DNA of 64,000 bases from NCBI RefSeq assembly GCF_900141875.1, contig NZ_FQZE01000017.1, positions 1-64,000 of the forward strand, given 5' to 3'. Origin of the DNA: Tangfeifania diversioriginum (lineage in GTDB: Bacteria > Bacteroidota > Bacteroidia > Bacteroidales > Prolixibacteraceae). The notes beneath the pieces were generated by a model, which saw only the letters and a program-made list of their open reading frames with translations, searched no databases and was not told the DNA's origin. Of this stretch, positions 35,167-43,198 are shown piece by piece. The first letter of the stretch is position 1; the number at the start of each line of letters is the position of its first letter. Both the position numbers and the translations under genes were made by a program.

Positions 35167-35282
35167 AATCAAAACTTATTTGTAAATTAAGAAATTACAA
35201 TATTGTCAGCTGTTTGGAGAAGACATATATAAATATTTATAGAATTATATATCAATTTCGGCAAATGCATGGAAAAAACTTT

Positions 35283-35290
35283 TAATTTTG
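35283..35290 (+). promoter_or_regulatory. Putative internal promoter -7 element before atpB
   Basis: TAATTTTG matches TAnnTTTG and is followed by CAG, 27 bases before the atpB ATG. The 151-base gap after the AtpI-like gene and this element suggest that the structural genes have their own start of transcription. Confidence 0.45.
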
Positions 35291-35317
35291 CAGTTGCTTG
35301 AAAAACAAGATTAGGCT

Positions 35318-36436
35318 ATGCCAACACTAATCCAAAGTTTGTTAATAACACTTATAAGTGCCGTTTTCTGGTTCAGTCCGGCAACAGCACAAGAGCAACA
35401 AACACACGAAAATTCAAACACTGCAGAAGCCCATTCAGAAGAAGGATTTGATGCCGGTGAATTTGTTATTGAGCATGTTTTGGATGCCTACGAATGGCAC
35501 ATTGCCTCTTTTGGCGACACGCACATAAGCGTGCCCCTCCCAATTATTTTGTATAGCAATCACCCGGAACTTCACGAGGGAAAAAAACTGCATGTTTTCA
35601 TGTCCACCAAATTTCATCACGGCCATGATGATTACCGTGGGTTCCGCATCTCCCAAAGTGAAGACTTTAAAGGAAAAATAGTAGAAGTTGACAGCCAGGG
35701 GTACGAAATTGGCCGGCCATTAGATATTTCTATCACCAAAACAGTTACCGGAGCTATTGTTTCTGTAATCGTTTTGTTTTGGCTATTATTTTCGGCAGCC
35801 AGCAATGCAAAGAAAAACAGGGGCAGGGCCCCATCTGGAGTACAAAATTTGCTCGAACCGGTTATCGTTTTTATTCGCGATGAAGTTGCAAAACCTTCAA
35901 TCGGCGAAAAAAAATACCGGAAATTTATGCCGCCGTTGCTTACGTTGTTCTTTTTTATTCTTTTGAATAACCTGCTGGGATTAATTCCCATTTTTCCATT
36001 CGGGGCAAACGTAACAGGGAACATTGCCGTAACAATGGTTTTGGCACTTTTTACTTTTTTTGTAACCAATATCAGGGGGAACAAACATTACTGGAAAGAA
36101 ATTTTTAACCCGGATGTTCCCATGTGGCTAAAAATACCCATTCCGTTAATGCCATTGCTGGAAATAACGGGAATGATAACCAAACCATTCGTGCTAATGG
36201 TACGTTTGTTTGCCAACATGCTGGCCGGGCACATGATTGTTACAGTCTTTCTGAGTTTGATTTTTATTTTTGGTAGTTTAATGGGACCTGCTGCTGGTTA
36301 TGGGGTTAGTCCTGTTTCCATAATTTTTGGGGTTTTTATGATTTTGCTCGATGTATTGGTTTCGTTCATTCAAGCTTATGTTTTCACCCTGTTGTCGGCC
36401 ATCTATTTTGGAATGGCAACAGCAGATAGTCATTAA
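35318..36436 (+). CDS. atpB: F-type ATP synthase subunit a with extended N-terminal domain
   Basis: 372 aa, longer than the ~270 of E. coli. The first ~24 residues look like a signal peptide (ending ATAQ), and ~110 residues of hydrophilic, His-rich sequence (HIASFGDTHISVPLPIIL, FMSTKFHHGHDDYRGF) precede the first ordinary membrane helix near residue 145. The proton-channel helix carries the essential Arg in VRLFANMLAGHMI. Subunit a guides protons past the c-ring. The periplasmic N-terminal domain is characteristic of this phylum; its role is not known. Confidence 0.95.
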   Translation: MPTLIQSLLITLISAVFWFSPATAQEQQTHENSNTAEAHSEEGFDAGEFVIEHVLDAYEWHIASFGDTHISVPLPIILYSNHPELHEGKKLHVFMSTKFHHGHDDYRGFRISQSEDFKGKIVEVDSQGYEIGRPLDISITKTVTGAIVSVIVLFWLLFSAASNAKKNRGRAPSGVQNLLEPVIVFIRDEVAKPSIGEKKYRKFMPPLLTLFFFILLNNLLGLIPIFPFGANVTGNIAVTMVLALFTFFVTNIRGNKHYWKEIFNPDVPMWLKIPIPLMPLLEITGMITKPFVLMVRLFANMLAGHMIVTVFLSLIFIFGSLMGPAAGYGVSPVSIIFGVFMILLDVLVSFIQAYVFTLLSAIYFGMATADSH

Positions 36437-36460
36437 TATTCATTTTTAAATTTAACTGCT

Positions 36461-36733
36461 ATGTTATCAGCTATTTTAAGTGTATTGTTACAAGCAACCG
36501 AAGCTGCAGCCAGGGCAAATTTTGCTGAATTCGGGGCAGCATTCGGTGCCGCATTTACAGCAATCGGTGCTGCTTATGGCATCAGCCGCATCGGGGCAAG
36601 TGCTATGGAAGCCATAGCCCGGCAACCCGAAGCCAGCGGAGATATCCGTTCGAACATGATTGTTTCGGCAGCTCTGATTGAAGGCGTATCCTTCTTTGCC
36701 GTAATCGTTTGTGCGTTGGTATTGTTTGTTTAA
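36461..36733 (+). CDS. atpE: F-type ATP synthase subunit c
   Basis: 90 aa, two helices. Glycine-rich first helix (EFGAAFGAAFTAIGAAYGI), the polar loop ARQPE at 53-57 that contacts gamma and epsilon, and the ion-binding Glu74 in AALIEGVSF. The Na+-type signature (Gln in helix 1 plus Glu-Ser in helix 2) is absent because Glu74 is followed by Gly, so proton coupling is predicted. A terminator hairpin follows at 36743-36787 and may raise c-subunit expression above that of downstream subunits. Confidence 0.96.
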   Translation: MLSAILSVLLQATEAAARANFAEFGAAFGAAFTAIGAAYGISRIGASAMEAIARQPEASGDIRSNMIVSAALIEGVSFFAVIVCALVLFV

Positions 36734-36742
36734 CAAGTAAGC

Positions 36743-36787
36743 CGAAACAGTGATCTGCGGGATTGCCGTAGCGCTGTTTCGTTTTTT
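36743..36787 (+). terminator. Terminator-like hairpin between atpE and atpF
   Basis: CGAAACAGTG (36743-36752) pairs with CGCTGTTTCG (36772-36781) and a nested CTGCGG/CCGTAG stem closes the loop; TTTTTT follows. This is a good intrinsic terminator inside the operon. No promoter consensus lies between it and atpF, so atpF-H-A-G would depend on readthrough. Confidence 0.7.
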
Positions 36788-36822
36788 AGAAAAAAATTCT
36801 TTCATCATAAAAAATTCTGACT

Positions 36823-37317
36823 ATGGAATTAGTTACTCCGAATTTAGGTACGATATTTTGGATGGTTATCATCATTTCAATCGTGGCATTTGTGCTGAAA
36901 AAATTTGCCTGGAAACCTATTCTGAATGCATTGTATGAGCGGGAAGAATCAATTGAAACTGCATTAAATGCGGCCCAGGAAGCGCGCCAGGAAATGGATA
37001 AACTGAAAGCCGGAAATGAAGAGTTGCTGGCAGAGGCCCGTAAAGAAAAAGAATCGATTTTACGCGAAGCAATGAACCTGAAAGAAAGTGTTATTGCCGA
37101 GGCCAAAGAAAAAGCATCGGCCGAAACACAGCGGAGTATTGAGCACGCCCGTCAGCAAATTCAAAACGAAAGGGCAAAAGCTGTTAACGAGATGAAAAAG
37201 CAGATGGCCCAACTCTCGTTAATGATTGCCGAAAAAGTAATCAGAAAAGAAATGGCTGATGATAAAAATCAACAGGAAATGGTGAAACGGATAGTTGATG
37301 AAATAGAATTGAATTAG
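36823..37317 (+). CDS. atpF: F-type ATP synthase subunit b
   Basis: 164 aa. A single N-terminal transmembrane helix (TPNLGTIFWMVIIISIVAFVL) followed by the KKFAWKPI boundary typical of subunit b, then a long charged helix forming the peripheral stalk. Dimerises and holds F1 against rotation. It starts 90 bases after atpE, behind the terminator hairpin, and is followed 11 bases later by atpH. Confidence 0.95.
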   Translation: MELVTPNLGTIFWMVIIISIVAFVLKKFAWKPILNALYEREESIETALNAAQEARQEMDKLKAGNEELLAEARKEKESILREAMNLKESVIAEAKEKASAETQRSIEHARQQIQNERAKAVNEMKKQMAQLSLMIAEKVIRKEMADDKNQQEMVKRIVDEIELN

Positions 37318-37328
37318 TACAACACACT

Positions 37329-37868
37329 ATGGATGAAAGTGCAATATCAGTTAGGTACGCCAAAGCCATTTTTTCGCTGGCCAACGAGAAAGATTTTCTC
37401 GCTGACCTGAAAAATGATATGGATTTGATTGCCGATGTTTGTAATCATTCGGTTGAATTTAATCTGCTGTTGAAAAGCCCGGTTGTAACCACTTCGAAAA
37501 AAATCAGCATAATCCGGCAAATATTCAGGAAGAAAATTCATGAAATAACAATGAATTTTCTGGTGCTGGTTACCAATAAAAAGCGTGAAGTCTATATCCC
37601 TTCGATGTGCAGAAACACGCTCGCGCTCATTCGTAAAGAAAAAAATATTAAAACGGCTGTTTTGACCACAGCAAAACCTGTTGATGAGAAACTGCTGCAA
37701 AAGGCAAAAAAAATATTTGAGGATGAACTGAAAACAGAAGTGGAGCTCACAGCCCGCGAAAATCCGCACATTATAGGCGGACTGATTTTGCGCATAGACG
37801 ACAAACAATACGACGCAAGCATTAATACGCAGCTTAAAAAAATTAAGCAGGAAATGATAAATAAATGA
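37329..37868 (+). CDS. atpH: F-type ATP synthase subunit delta
   Basis: 179 aa. N-terminal six-helix bundle (SVRYAKAIFSLANEKDF) and the C-terminal OSCP/delta motif (ENPHIIGGLILRIDDKQYDASI). It joins the peripheral stalk to the top of the alpha3beta3 hexamer. Confidence 0.94.
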   Translation: MDESAISVRYAKAIFSLANEKDFLADLKNDMDLIADVCNHSVEFNLLLKSPVVTTSKKISIIRQIFRKKIHEITMNFLVLVTNKKREVYIPSMCRNTLALIRKEKNIKTAVLTTAKPVDEKLLQKAKKIFEDELKTEVELTARENPHIIGGLILRIDDKQYDASINTQLKKIKQEMINK

Positions 37869-37901
37869 TTTAAAGGACTTTCATAGCAAACAAATAGTAG
37901 A

Positions 37902-39500
37902 ATGATAAATATTAAACCGGCTGAAATATCTGAAATCCTGAAACAACAGCTTGAAAATTTCAGGTCAGAAGCAGAACTGGAGGAAGTTGGTACCGTTTTG
38001 CAGGTGGGCGATGGTATTGCCCGTATCTACGGCCTTTCCGATGTGGAATCGAATGAAATGATTGAATTCGAAAGCGGGATAAAAGGGATTGTATTAAACC
38101 TGGAAGAAGATAACGTTGGTGCAGTTCTTTTGGGCGCATCGGAAGACGTTAAAGAAGGCGACACAGTTAAAAGACTCAATCGCATTGCTTCAATAAACGT
38201 TGGGGAAAAACTCATTGGCAGGGTTATAAATACAATTGGTGAGCCTGTTGACGGGAAAGGACCTGTTACGGGCGAATTAACAGAACTGCCGCTCGAACGT
38301 AAGGCCCCGGGGGTAATTTTCAGGCAACCGGTAAAACAGCCATTGCAAACCGGTTTGAAAGCAATTGATGCTATGATTCCAATTGGCCGTGGCCAGCGTG
38401 AGCTCATAATTGGCGACCGCCAAACCGGTAAAACAGCTGTGGCAATCGATACCATCATCAGCCAGCGCGAAAATTTTGAAAAAGGCGAGCCGGTTTATTG
38501 CATTTATGTGGCAGTTGGCCAAAAAGGTTCTACCGTGGCAAATATTGCTTCAACATTGCAAAAACATGGCGCAATGGATTATACCGTAATTGTTTCGTCA
38601 ACGGCTTCAGACCCTGCCGCTTTGCAATTTTATGCCCCCTATGCAGGAATGGCCATCGGGGAATATTACCGTGATACGGGCCGCGATGCATTAATTATCC
38701 TTGACGACCTTTCGAAACAAGCTGTTTCTTATCGCGAAGTTTCATTGTTGTTGCGGCGCCCACCGGGAAGGGAAGCTTATCCCGGCGATGTATTTTACCT
38801 GCATTCGCGTCTGCTCGAGCGGGCAGCAAAAATTATTGAATCGGATGAAATTGCAAAACAGATGAACGACCTTCCTGAAGGCCTCAAAGGCAGAGTAAAA
38901 GGAGGTGGTTCAATAACCGCGCTGCCAATTATTGAAACACAGGCAGGCGATGTTTCGGCATACATCCCAACCAATGTAATTTCAATTACCGACGGGCAAA
39001 TTTTTCTCGACTCCAATTTGTTCAACTCGGGAGTGCGACCGGCAATTAATGTGGGTATCTCAGTTTCCCGGGTAGGTGGAAATGCCCAGATTAGGTCCAT
39101 GAAAAAAATGTCGGGTACGCTTAAGCTCGATCAGGCCCAGTACCGCGAACTCGAAGCTTTCTCAAAATTTGGTTCCGACCTCGATGCGGCAACAATGCGG
39201 GTTCTCGACAAAGGCCGCAAAAACGTGGAAATTCTGAAACAAAAGCAATACTCACCCATGCGGGTTGAACATCAGGTTGCTATCATTTATTGCGGGGTGA
39301 AGGAGTTGTTGAGGTTTGTTCCTGTTGAAAAGATAAAAGAATTTGAAAACGCTTTTCTTGAGCTGATGGAAATGGAACATCGCGATGTGTTGGACTCAAT
39401 CAGGCAGGGTAATTTAACTGATAAAATTGAAAAAGTATTGAAAGATGTAGCAATGGAGGTGGCCGAAAAATACAAAAAGAAAACTGAAGAAGAGGATTAA
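37902..39500 (+). CDS. atpA: F-type ATP synthase subunit alpha
   Basis: 532 aa. N-terminal beta barrel ([17 protein letters not shown]), the P-loop GDRQTGKTA near residue 172, the [31 protein letters not shown] block, and the ATP synthase alpha/beta signature near [13 protein letters not shown], with the catalytic-interface Arg. It forms the non-catalytic nucleotide sites. The catalytic beta subunit gene (atpD) is not in the window. Confidence 0.98.
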   Translation: MINIKPAEISEILKQQLENFRSEAELEEVGTVLQVGDGIARIYGLSDVESNEMIEFESGIKGIVLNLEEDNVGAVLLGASEDVKEGDTVKRLNRIASINVGEKLIGRVINTIGEPVDGKGPVTGELTELPLERKAPGVIFRQPVKQPLQTGLKAIDAMIPIGRGQRELIIGDRQTGKTAVAIDTIISQRENFEKGEPVYCIYVAVGQKGSTVANIASTLQKHGAMDYTVIVSSTASDPAALQFYAPYAGMAIGEYYRDTGRDALIILDDLSKQAVSYREVSLLLRRPPGREAYPGDVFYLHSRLLERAAKIIESDEIAKQMNDLPEGLKGRVKGGGSITALPIIETQAGDVSAYIPTNVISITDGQIFLDSNLFNSGVRPAINVGISVSRVGGNAQIRSMKKMSGTLKLDQAQYRELEAFSKFGSDLDAATMRVLDKGRKNVEILKQKQYSPMRVEHQVAIIYCGVKELLRFVPVEKIKEFENAFLELMEMEHRDVLDSIRQGNLTDKIEKVLKDVAMEVAEKYKKKTEEED

Positions 39501-39506
39501 TAAAGT

Positions 39507-40388
39507 ATGGCTGGTTTAAAAGAAATACGCACGCGCATTGCATCGGTAAAAACCACCCGGCAGGTAACCAGTGCAATGAAGATGGTTTCGGCGGCCAAGC
39601 TGAAAAAAGCTCAGGATGCTATTTTAAGGATCAGGCCTTATGCCGGCAAATTGCATGAGATTCTTGTTTCGCTTAGTGGCAGCCTGGAAAATGAGGCCGA
39701 TTCAGTTTATACCCAACCTCGGGACCCTGAAAAAGTGCTGATAATTCTTATCTCGTCAAATCGTGGTCTTTGTGGAGGATTTAATTTAAATATTGCCAAA
39801 AAAGCCGTTGAGCATGTAAAAGCAAATTACAGCATGCAAAGCAGGTTGGGGAATGTGGAGTTTTTGTGCATTGGCAAGCAAGGCGAGCGACAGGTTAAAT
39901 TGCGGGATATGAACGTGATTGAAAGTAAAAGTGAGTTGTTTGACCACCTCGATTTTGAGCATGTGACCGAGCTGGCAACGGCCATTATGAAATCTTTTAC
40001 TGATAAAAATTACGATCGTATCGACTTGGTATATAATCAGTTTCAAAATGCAGCCGTTCAAATCAATACAGCTGAACAGTTTTTGCCGGTTGAAATGGAT
40101 GACAAAAATGAAACTTCTGAATTTACCGATTATATTTTTGAGCCTTCAAAAGAATTTATTGTTCGTGAACTTATTCCCCGTTCATTAAAAATTCAGTTTT
40201 ACAAGGCACTGCTCGATTCGCACGCCGCCGAACACGGGGCAAGAATGACGGCCATGCACCAGGCAACTGATAATGCAACTGAATTAATTAAGGATCTTAC
40301 ACTTCAATATAACAAAGAACGGCAGGAATCAATTACAAACGAAATACTTGAAATTGTGAGTGGTGCCGAAGCGTTAAGCAGTGATTGA
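39507..40388 (+). CDS. atpG: F-type ATP synthase subunit gamma
   Basis: 293 aa. N-terminal coiled-coil helix (LKEIRTRIASVKTTRQVTSAMKMVSAAKL), the SSNRGLCGGFN Rossmann-like core, and the C-terminal helix MTAMHQATDNATELIKDL. It is the rotor shaft. The locus ends here; atpD and atpC, which follow atpG in most bacteria, are encoded elsewhere. The stop is two bases from the stop of the convergent methyltransferase gene. Confidence 0.97.
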   Translation: MAGLKEIRTRIASVKTTRQVTSAMKMVSAAKLKKAQDAILRIRPYAGKLHEILVSLSGSLENEADSVYTQPRDPEKVLIILISSNRGLCGGFNLNIAKKAVEHVKANYSMQSRLGNVEFLCIGKQGERQVKLRDMNVIESKSELFDHLDFEHVTELATAIMKSFTDKNYDRIDLVYNQFQNAAVQINTAEQFLPVEMDDKNETSEFTDYIFEPSKEFIVRELIPRSLKIQFYKALLDSHAAEHGARMTAMHQATDNATELIKDLTLQYNKERQESITNEILEIVSGAEALSSD

Positions 40389-40390
40389 TT

Positions 40391-41095
40391 TTATTTTATC
40401 CTTCCGGCAATTACCAGTTTTGTTGCAGGCTGAAATCCATGAACCCTTGCTTTTTCTTTGAAAGTGTCAATTTCGGGTTTCATCAGATCGTATTCTTTTC
40501 GGCCTTTTATTCTTTCAAGCGCCTCTTCCATTTTTTTTACCCTTTGCTCAAGTTCTTCATCGCTTTCAGTAAGATTAATTTTTTGGTTGTATTCAAAAAA
40601 GAACTGTACGGGAATTGCAGCTGTTTTCAGCATTTGCAGAATCGCGGCTTTAGTAAATGTTTCGCGGTGGCAAATGCCTGTCATGCGGTCGATGCGGCTC
40701 TTAAAATGATGGTACATCTTATGCACTTCCTGCGCCGGATTTAAATTGTCGCTTATCAATTCATTTATAATTATCCAACCTCCCGGTTTTACCACTCTTT
40801 TCATCTCGGTCAGCCCTTTTCTGATTTTGTTCAGGTGGTGCAGGGCCATTGAAATACTTACCAAATCGAACGAATTATCGTTGAATTGAAGATTTTCTGC
40901 AACCATTTCACTAAAACCGATGTCAGGAAACCTGGTTCGTGCCGTTGCTAACGAATCCTTATCAGGGTCAACGGCCGTAATTTTGGCATCTGTAAATGTT
41001 TCTTTCAAAGTGTGAATGAAATCTCCACTGCCGGTTCCAATATCAAGTATATTTTCAATTTTAATATCCTTGAAAAAAAGAGTGAGTGGCTCCAT
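40391..41095 (-). CDS. Class I SAM-dependent methyltransferase
   Basis: 234 aa. Motif I ILDIGTGSGDFIHTL, acidic ribose-binding DPDKDS, and the motif IV-V region FDLVSISMALHHLNK followed by MKRVVKPGGWIIINEL. This is the Methyltransf_11/UbiE-like pattern for small-molecule methylation. The C-terminal third (EELEQRVKKMEEALERI) is helical and specific to this protein. No substrate clue in the neighbourhood: it converges on atpG and its promoter is separate. Confidence 0.88.
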   Translation of the reverse strand: MEPLTLFFKDIKIENILDIGTGSGDFIHTLKETFTDAKITAVDPDKDSLATARTRFPDIGFSEMVAENLQFNDNSFDLVSISMALHHLNKIRKGLTEMKRVVKPGGWIIINELISDNLNPAQEVHKMYHHFKSRIDRMTGICHRETFTKAAILQMLKTAAIPVQFFFEYNQKINLTESDEELEQRVKKMEEALERIKGRKEYDLMKPEIDTFKEKARVHGFQPATKLVIAGRIK

Positions 41096-41150
41096 GTTTT
41101 TTTGTTGTTAGCAGTTTTTTAACTGGTTTGTGTTTTGACTTTATTTTTTG

Positions 41151-41158
41151 CAAATGTA
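41151..41158 (-). promoter_or_regulatory. Putative -7 promoter element for the methyltransferase
   Basis: The minus strand reads TACATTTG (TAnnTTTG), 56 bases upstream of the ATG at 41095. Confidence 0.4.
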
Positions 41159-41183
41159 CAAAAACACATTTTATGTTTACACA

Positions 41184-41924
41184 TTAAATCAGCAAAAGAA
41201 AAGCAGATAACACAGTAACAATAATTACGAACGCACGATATGTTTTATCGGGTATTTTTTTTACGAGCCAAATTCCCAGGAAAGCTCCCAGCGCAATTCC
41301 GGGTAAAAGCATCAAATCCAGTTTTAGTGTTTGCCAGTTAATGGTTTTCCATATTAAAATATGCAGCGGGAATTTACTGGCATTAATGATTAGAAAGAAC
41401 CAGGCCTGGGTGCCAATAAAATTGTTTTTTGGAAGATGCATGGCCAATAAATAGATAGCAAATATAGGGCCGGCAACATTTCCAATCATAGTGGCAAAAC
41501 CTCCCAAAACTCCCATCGATGCAGCAAACCACCAGGTGTCGGGGAAAAAGTTTGCGCTTTTTTTACGGTCTTTCCAAAGCATTAAGCCAATGCAAATAAA
41601 AACGAGTAGGGCAATGATGTTTTTAAACCATTCGTCGTTGACCACTTCACCTACCCACAAGGCAATTCCTACACCTACAAATGCCCAGGGGAGCAGTTTC
41701 CATAAATAGTTCCATTTTGCATGACGGTGATAATAACCTACTCCAAACCAATCGGCCATCATAAGTATTGGCAGCAAAACACCTGTAGATGCCTTGCCAC
41801 CGAAAATAATTGCCAGAACAGGAACAACAATCATTGATACTCCGGGAACTCCAACTTTCGACATGCCAATAAACATTGCGCAAAAAAACAGGAGCACCCA
41901 TTGTAAAAGTGTAAAATCAATCAT
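41184..41924 (-). CDS. TauE/SafE family sulfite/anion exporter, copy 1
   Basis: 246 aa with about eight transmembrane helices. The glycine-rich first motif FIGMSKVGVPGVSMIVVPVLA and the second-half GVLGGFATMIGNVAGPIFAIYLLAMHLPK identify TauE/SafE. The family moves sulfite, sulfonates or other small organic anions. It is a stand-alone gene with its own promoter; another, distinct copy lies at 47892-48686. Substrate unknown. Confidence 0.88.
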   Translation of the reverse strand: MIDFTLLQWVLLFFCAMFIGMSKVGVPGVSMIVVPVLAIIFGGKASTGVLLPILMMADWFGVGYYHRHAKWNYLWKLLPWAFVGVGIALWVGEVVNDEWFKNIIALLVFICIGLMLWKDRKKSANFFPDTWWFAASMGVLGGFATMIGNVAGPIFAIYLLAMHLPKNNFIGTQAWFFLIINASKFPLHILIWKTINWQTLKLDLMLLPGIALGAFLGIWLVKKIPDKTYRAFVIIVTVLSAFLLLI

Positions 41925-41943
41925 TTCGTAGGAATTTAAACGG

Positions 41944-41951
41944 CAAAGGTA
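41944..41951 (-). promoter_or_regulatory. Putative -7 promoter element for the TauE/SafE gene
   Basis: The minus strand reads TACCTTTG (TAnnTTTG), 20 bases upstream of the ATG at 41924. Confidence 0.5.
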
Positions 41952-42038
41952 AATGATTTAACCCATGTTGAAAATTTTACTTCAGCCATAAGAGGCACAT
42001 TTTGTAAGATAAGGGATTGGCAAAATTTACAATTGAAA

Positions 42039-42063
42039 AATAGCCGGCTTTTAACCGGCTATT
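42039..42063. terminator. Hairpin in the gap between the YkvA and TauE/SafE genes
   Basis: AATAGCCGG and CCGGCTATT form a perfect 9-bp stem with a seven-base loop; on the minus strand it is followed by TTTTTC, suiting termination of the YkvA transcript 230 bases downstream of its stop. The rest of the 367-base gap (41925-42291) holds no gene. Confidence 0.6.
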
Positions 42064-42291
42064 TACCAAACAAGTTCGAAGGGGTTGTTTATCCTTCGTT
42101 AAAAAACAGAAAAACTTTCCGCATAAATTACGGATCAAAGTCATGTTAAACAGAACAAACTTAACAGTCAAAATTGTAACAGTGTTAAGTATTGTTGTTT
42201 TGAATCAATCCAAAAAAAGTGCCATAAACTAGCAACTGCTAAAAATTAACATTTATTAAGGGGGTGAAATAGTGGTGATTAAATCTTTTGT

Positions 42292-42672
42292 TTAGAATAT
42301 TTTATTTTCTAAATCCTGAAGTTCATCTTCATCTATTTCGCCGAACCACTCCCCAAGTTTTGTTCTTGCTTTGTTTCTAATTTCAGGGGTGATGCTTGAT
42401 GAAACCTGCGAGAGGGCAAAGATCAACACCCCCAAATCATCGGTATAACCAACTAATGGTGTTAAGTCGAAGATGGCATCAGTGGGGAGGATAAAATAAC
42501 CGAGTGCGGCAGCAATTGATACTTTTGTTTTAACCGTTACTTCCTTTGATTTCATAACGTAAAAAAGAAGTAGAACAGCGTACACAACAGTTGCTCCCGC
42601 AGTTTTTGAAAACTTTTGGATTTTTTTCCAGAGCGATTCCTCAGAGAAATATTTGGAATATATGTTTTGCAT
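42292..42672 (-). CDS. YkvA-family (DUF1232) membrane protein
   Basis: 126 aa. The DUF1232 core is LGYFILPTDAIFDLTPLVGYTDDLGVLIFAL, with the conserved D-x2-P and DD residues, between two hydrophobic segments. The function of YkvA proteins is not known. Stand-alone gene; no promoter consensus is apparent upstream. Confidence 0.85.
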   Translation of the reverse strand: MQNIYSKYFSEESLWKKIQKFSKTAGATVVYAVLLLFYVMKSKEVTVKTKVSIAAALGYFILPTDAIFDLTPLVGYTDDLGVLIFALSQVSSSITPEIRNKARTKLGEWFGEIDEDELQDLENKIF

Positions 42673-42944
42673 TTTAATCGTCCTAAACGAGTCTAATCTT
42701 TAACACAGCGCACACTTGCGCCTGATGATTTTTCTCGAAAAGTAATTAAAACGCTGTTTTTCTGCAAATTTAATTCATCTCACTATTTATTCAATTATAA
42801 ATGCCTATTGGAACTGGAATTGAATTCTGTCCTGGTTTCAGGTTTTAGAAATTATTTAAACCGTTGAAAATTATGCGGGAAAAAACAGTGAGGTGAAGCA
42901 CTTGGCGCATTGATGTATTGGATGGGCTGGCATAAAATTTGTAG

Positions 42945-43066
42945 GAATTAATGTGGCGTGGGACATTTGTTTAGTGCTCAGTTAGAACTACATAAATTCA
43001 GCCATCCTGAAAGGTTGGCTTTTAATTCCCGGCGGTATCTTCTTTAAAGGTACCGCCTTTTTTTTT
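42945..43066 (+). ncRNA. Candidate small RNA or leader ending in an orphan terminator
   Basis: Two stacked stem-loops are visible: AGCCA..CC/GG..TGGCT at 43000-43020 with a TGAAA loop, and GGCGGTATCTT/AAGGTACCGCC at 43031-43057, followed by nine T residues. No rightward gene lies upstream, since the YkvA gene reads left, so the terminator has no protein-coding client. A poor -7-like sequence (AAAATTTG at 42934-42941) precedes. The 5' end is a guess. An alternative is a terminated leader of pheS, but a separate pheS promoter lies beyond the terminator. Confidence 0.35.
43031..43066 (+). terminator. Orphan intrinsic terminator upstream of pheS
   Basis: An 11-bp stem (one wobble) GGCGGTATCTT / AAGGTACCGCC with a T9 tract. 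It is as strong as the terminators after dapL and rpmF, although no coding gene precedes it on this strand. Confidence 0.75.
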
Positions 43067-43162
43067 AAGCAAAACATTTATTTCGTAAATGCTGCTTTCC
43101 TTCATGCTAAATTTATATTTGGAGCTTTTATTTTGCTGAACTTTGATTTTAGCAGGAATGAT

Positions 43163-43170
43163 TATCTTTG
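43163..43170 (+). promoter_or_regulatory. Promoter of pheS
   Basis: TATCTTTG (exact -7 consensus) with TTTG at 43142-43145, 17 bases upstream, as the -33 element. The pheS ATG lies 28 bases downstream, so the in-frame ATG at 43133 is not used. Confidence 0.6.
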
Positions 43171-43198
43171 TCGTTTCAATAAAAAAAACTGGCCCGAA

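Larger units (their letters stand above)
42673..43198. other. Long intergenic region upstream of pheS
   Basis: 526 bases between the YkvA gene (leftward) and pheS (rightward). The first ~260 bases are AT-rich with nothing recognised. The remainder holds a hairpin pair ending in an orphan terminator (42945-43066, listed as a possible small RNA) and the pheS promoter. Confidence 0.5.

Noticed and set aside
36461-36733. Possible Na+-coupled c subunit
   Set aside because: The ion-binding Glu is followed by Gly instead of Ser/Thr and no helix-1 Gln is in register, so the sodium signature is missing.
42951-42974. Mini open frame MWRGTFV as a pheS leader peptide
   Set aside because: Seven codons with only one Phe, and a separate pheS promoter follows the terminator, so classical attenuation is not supported.
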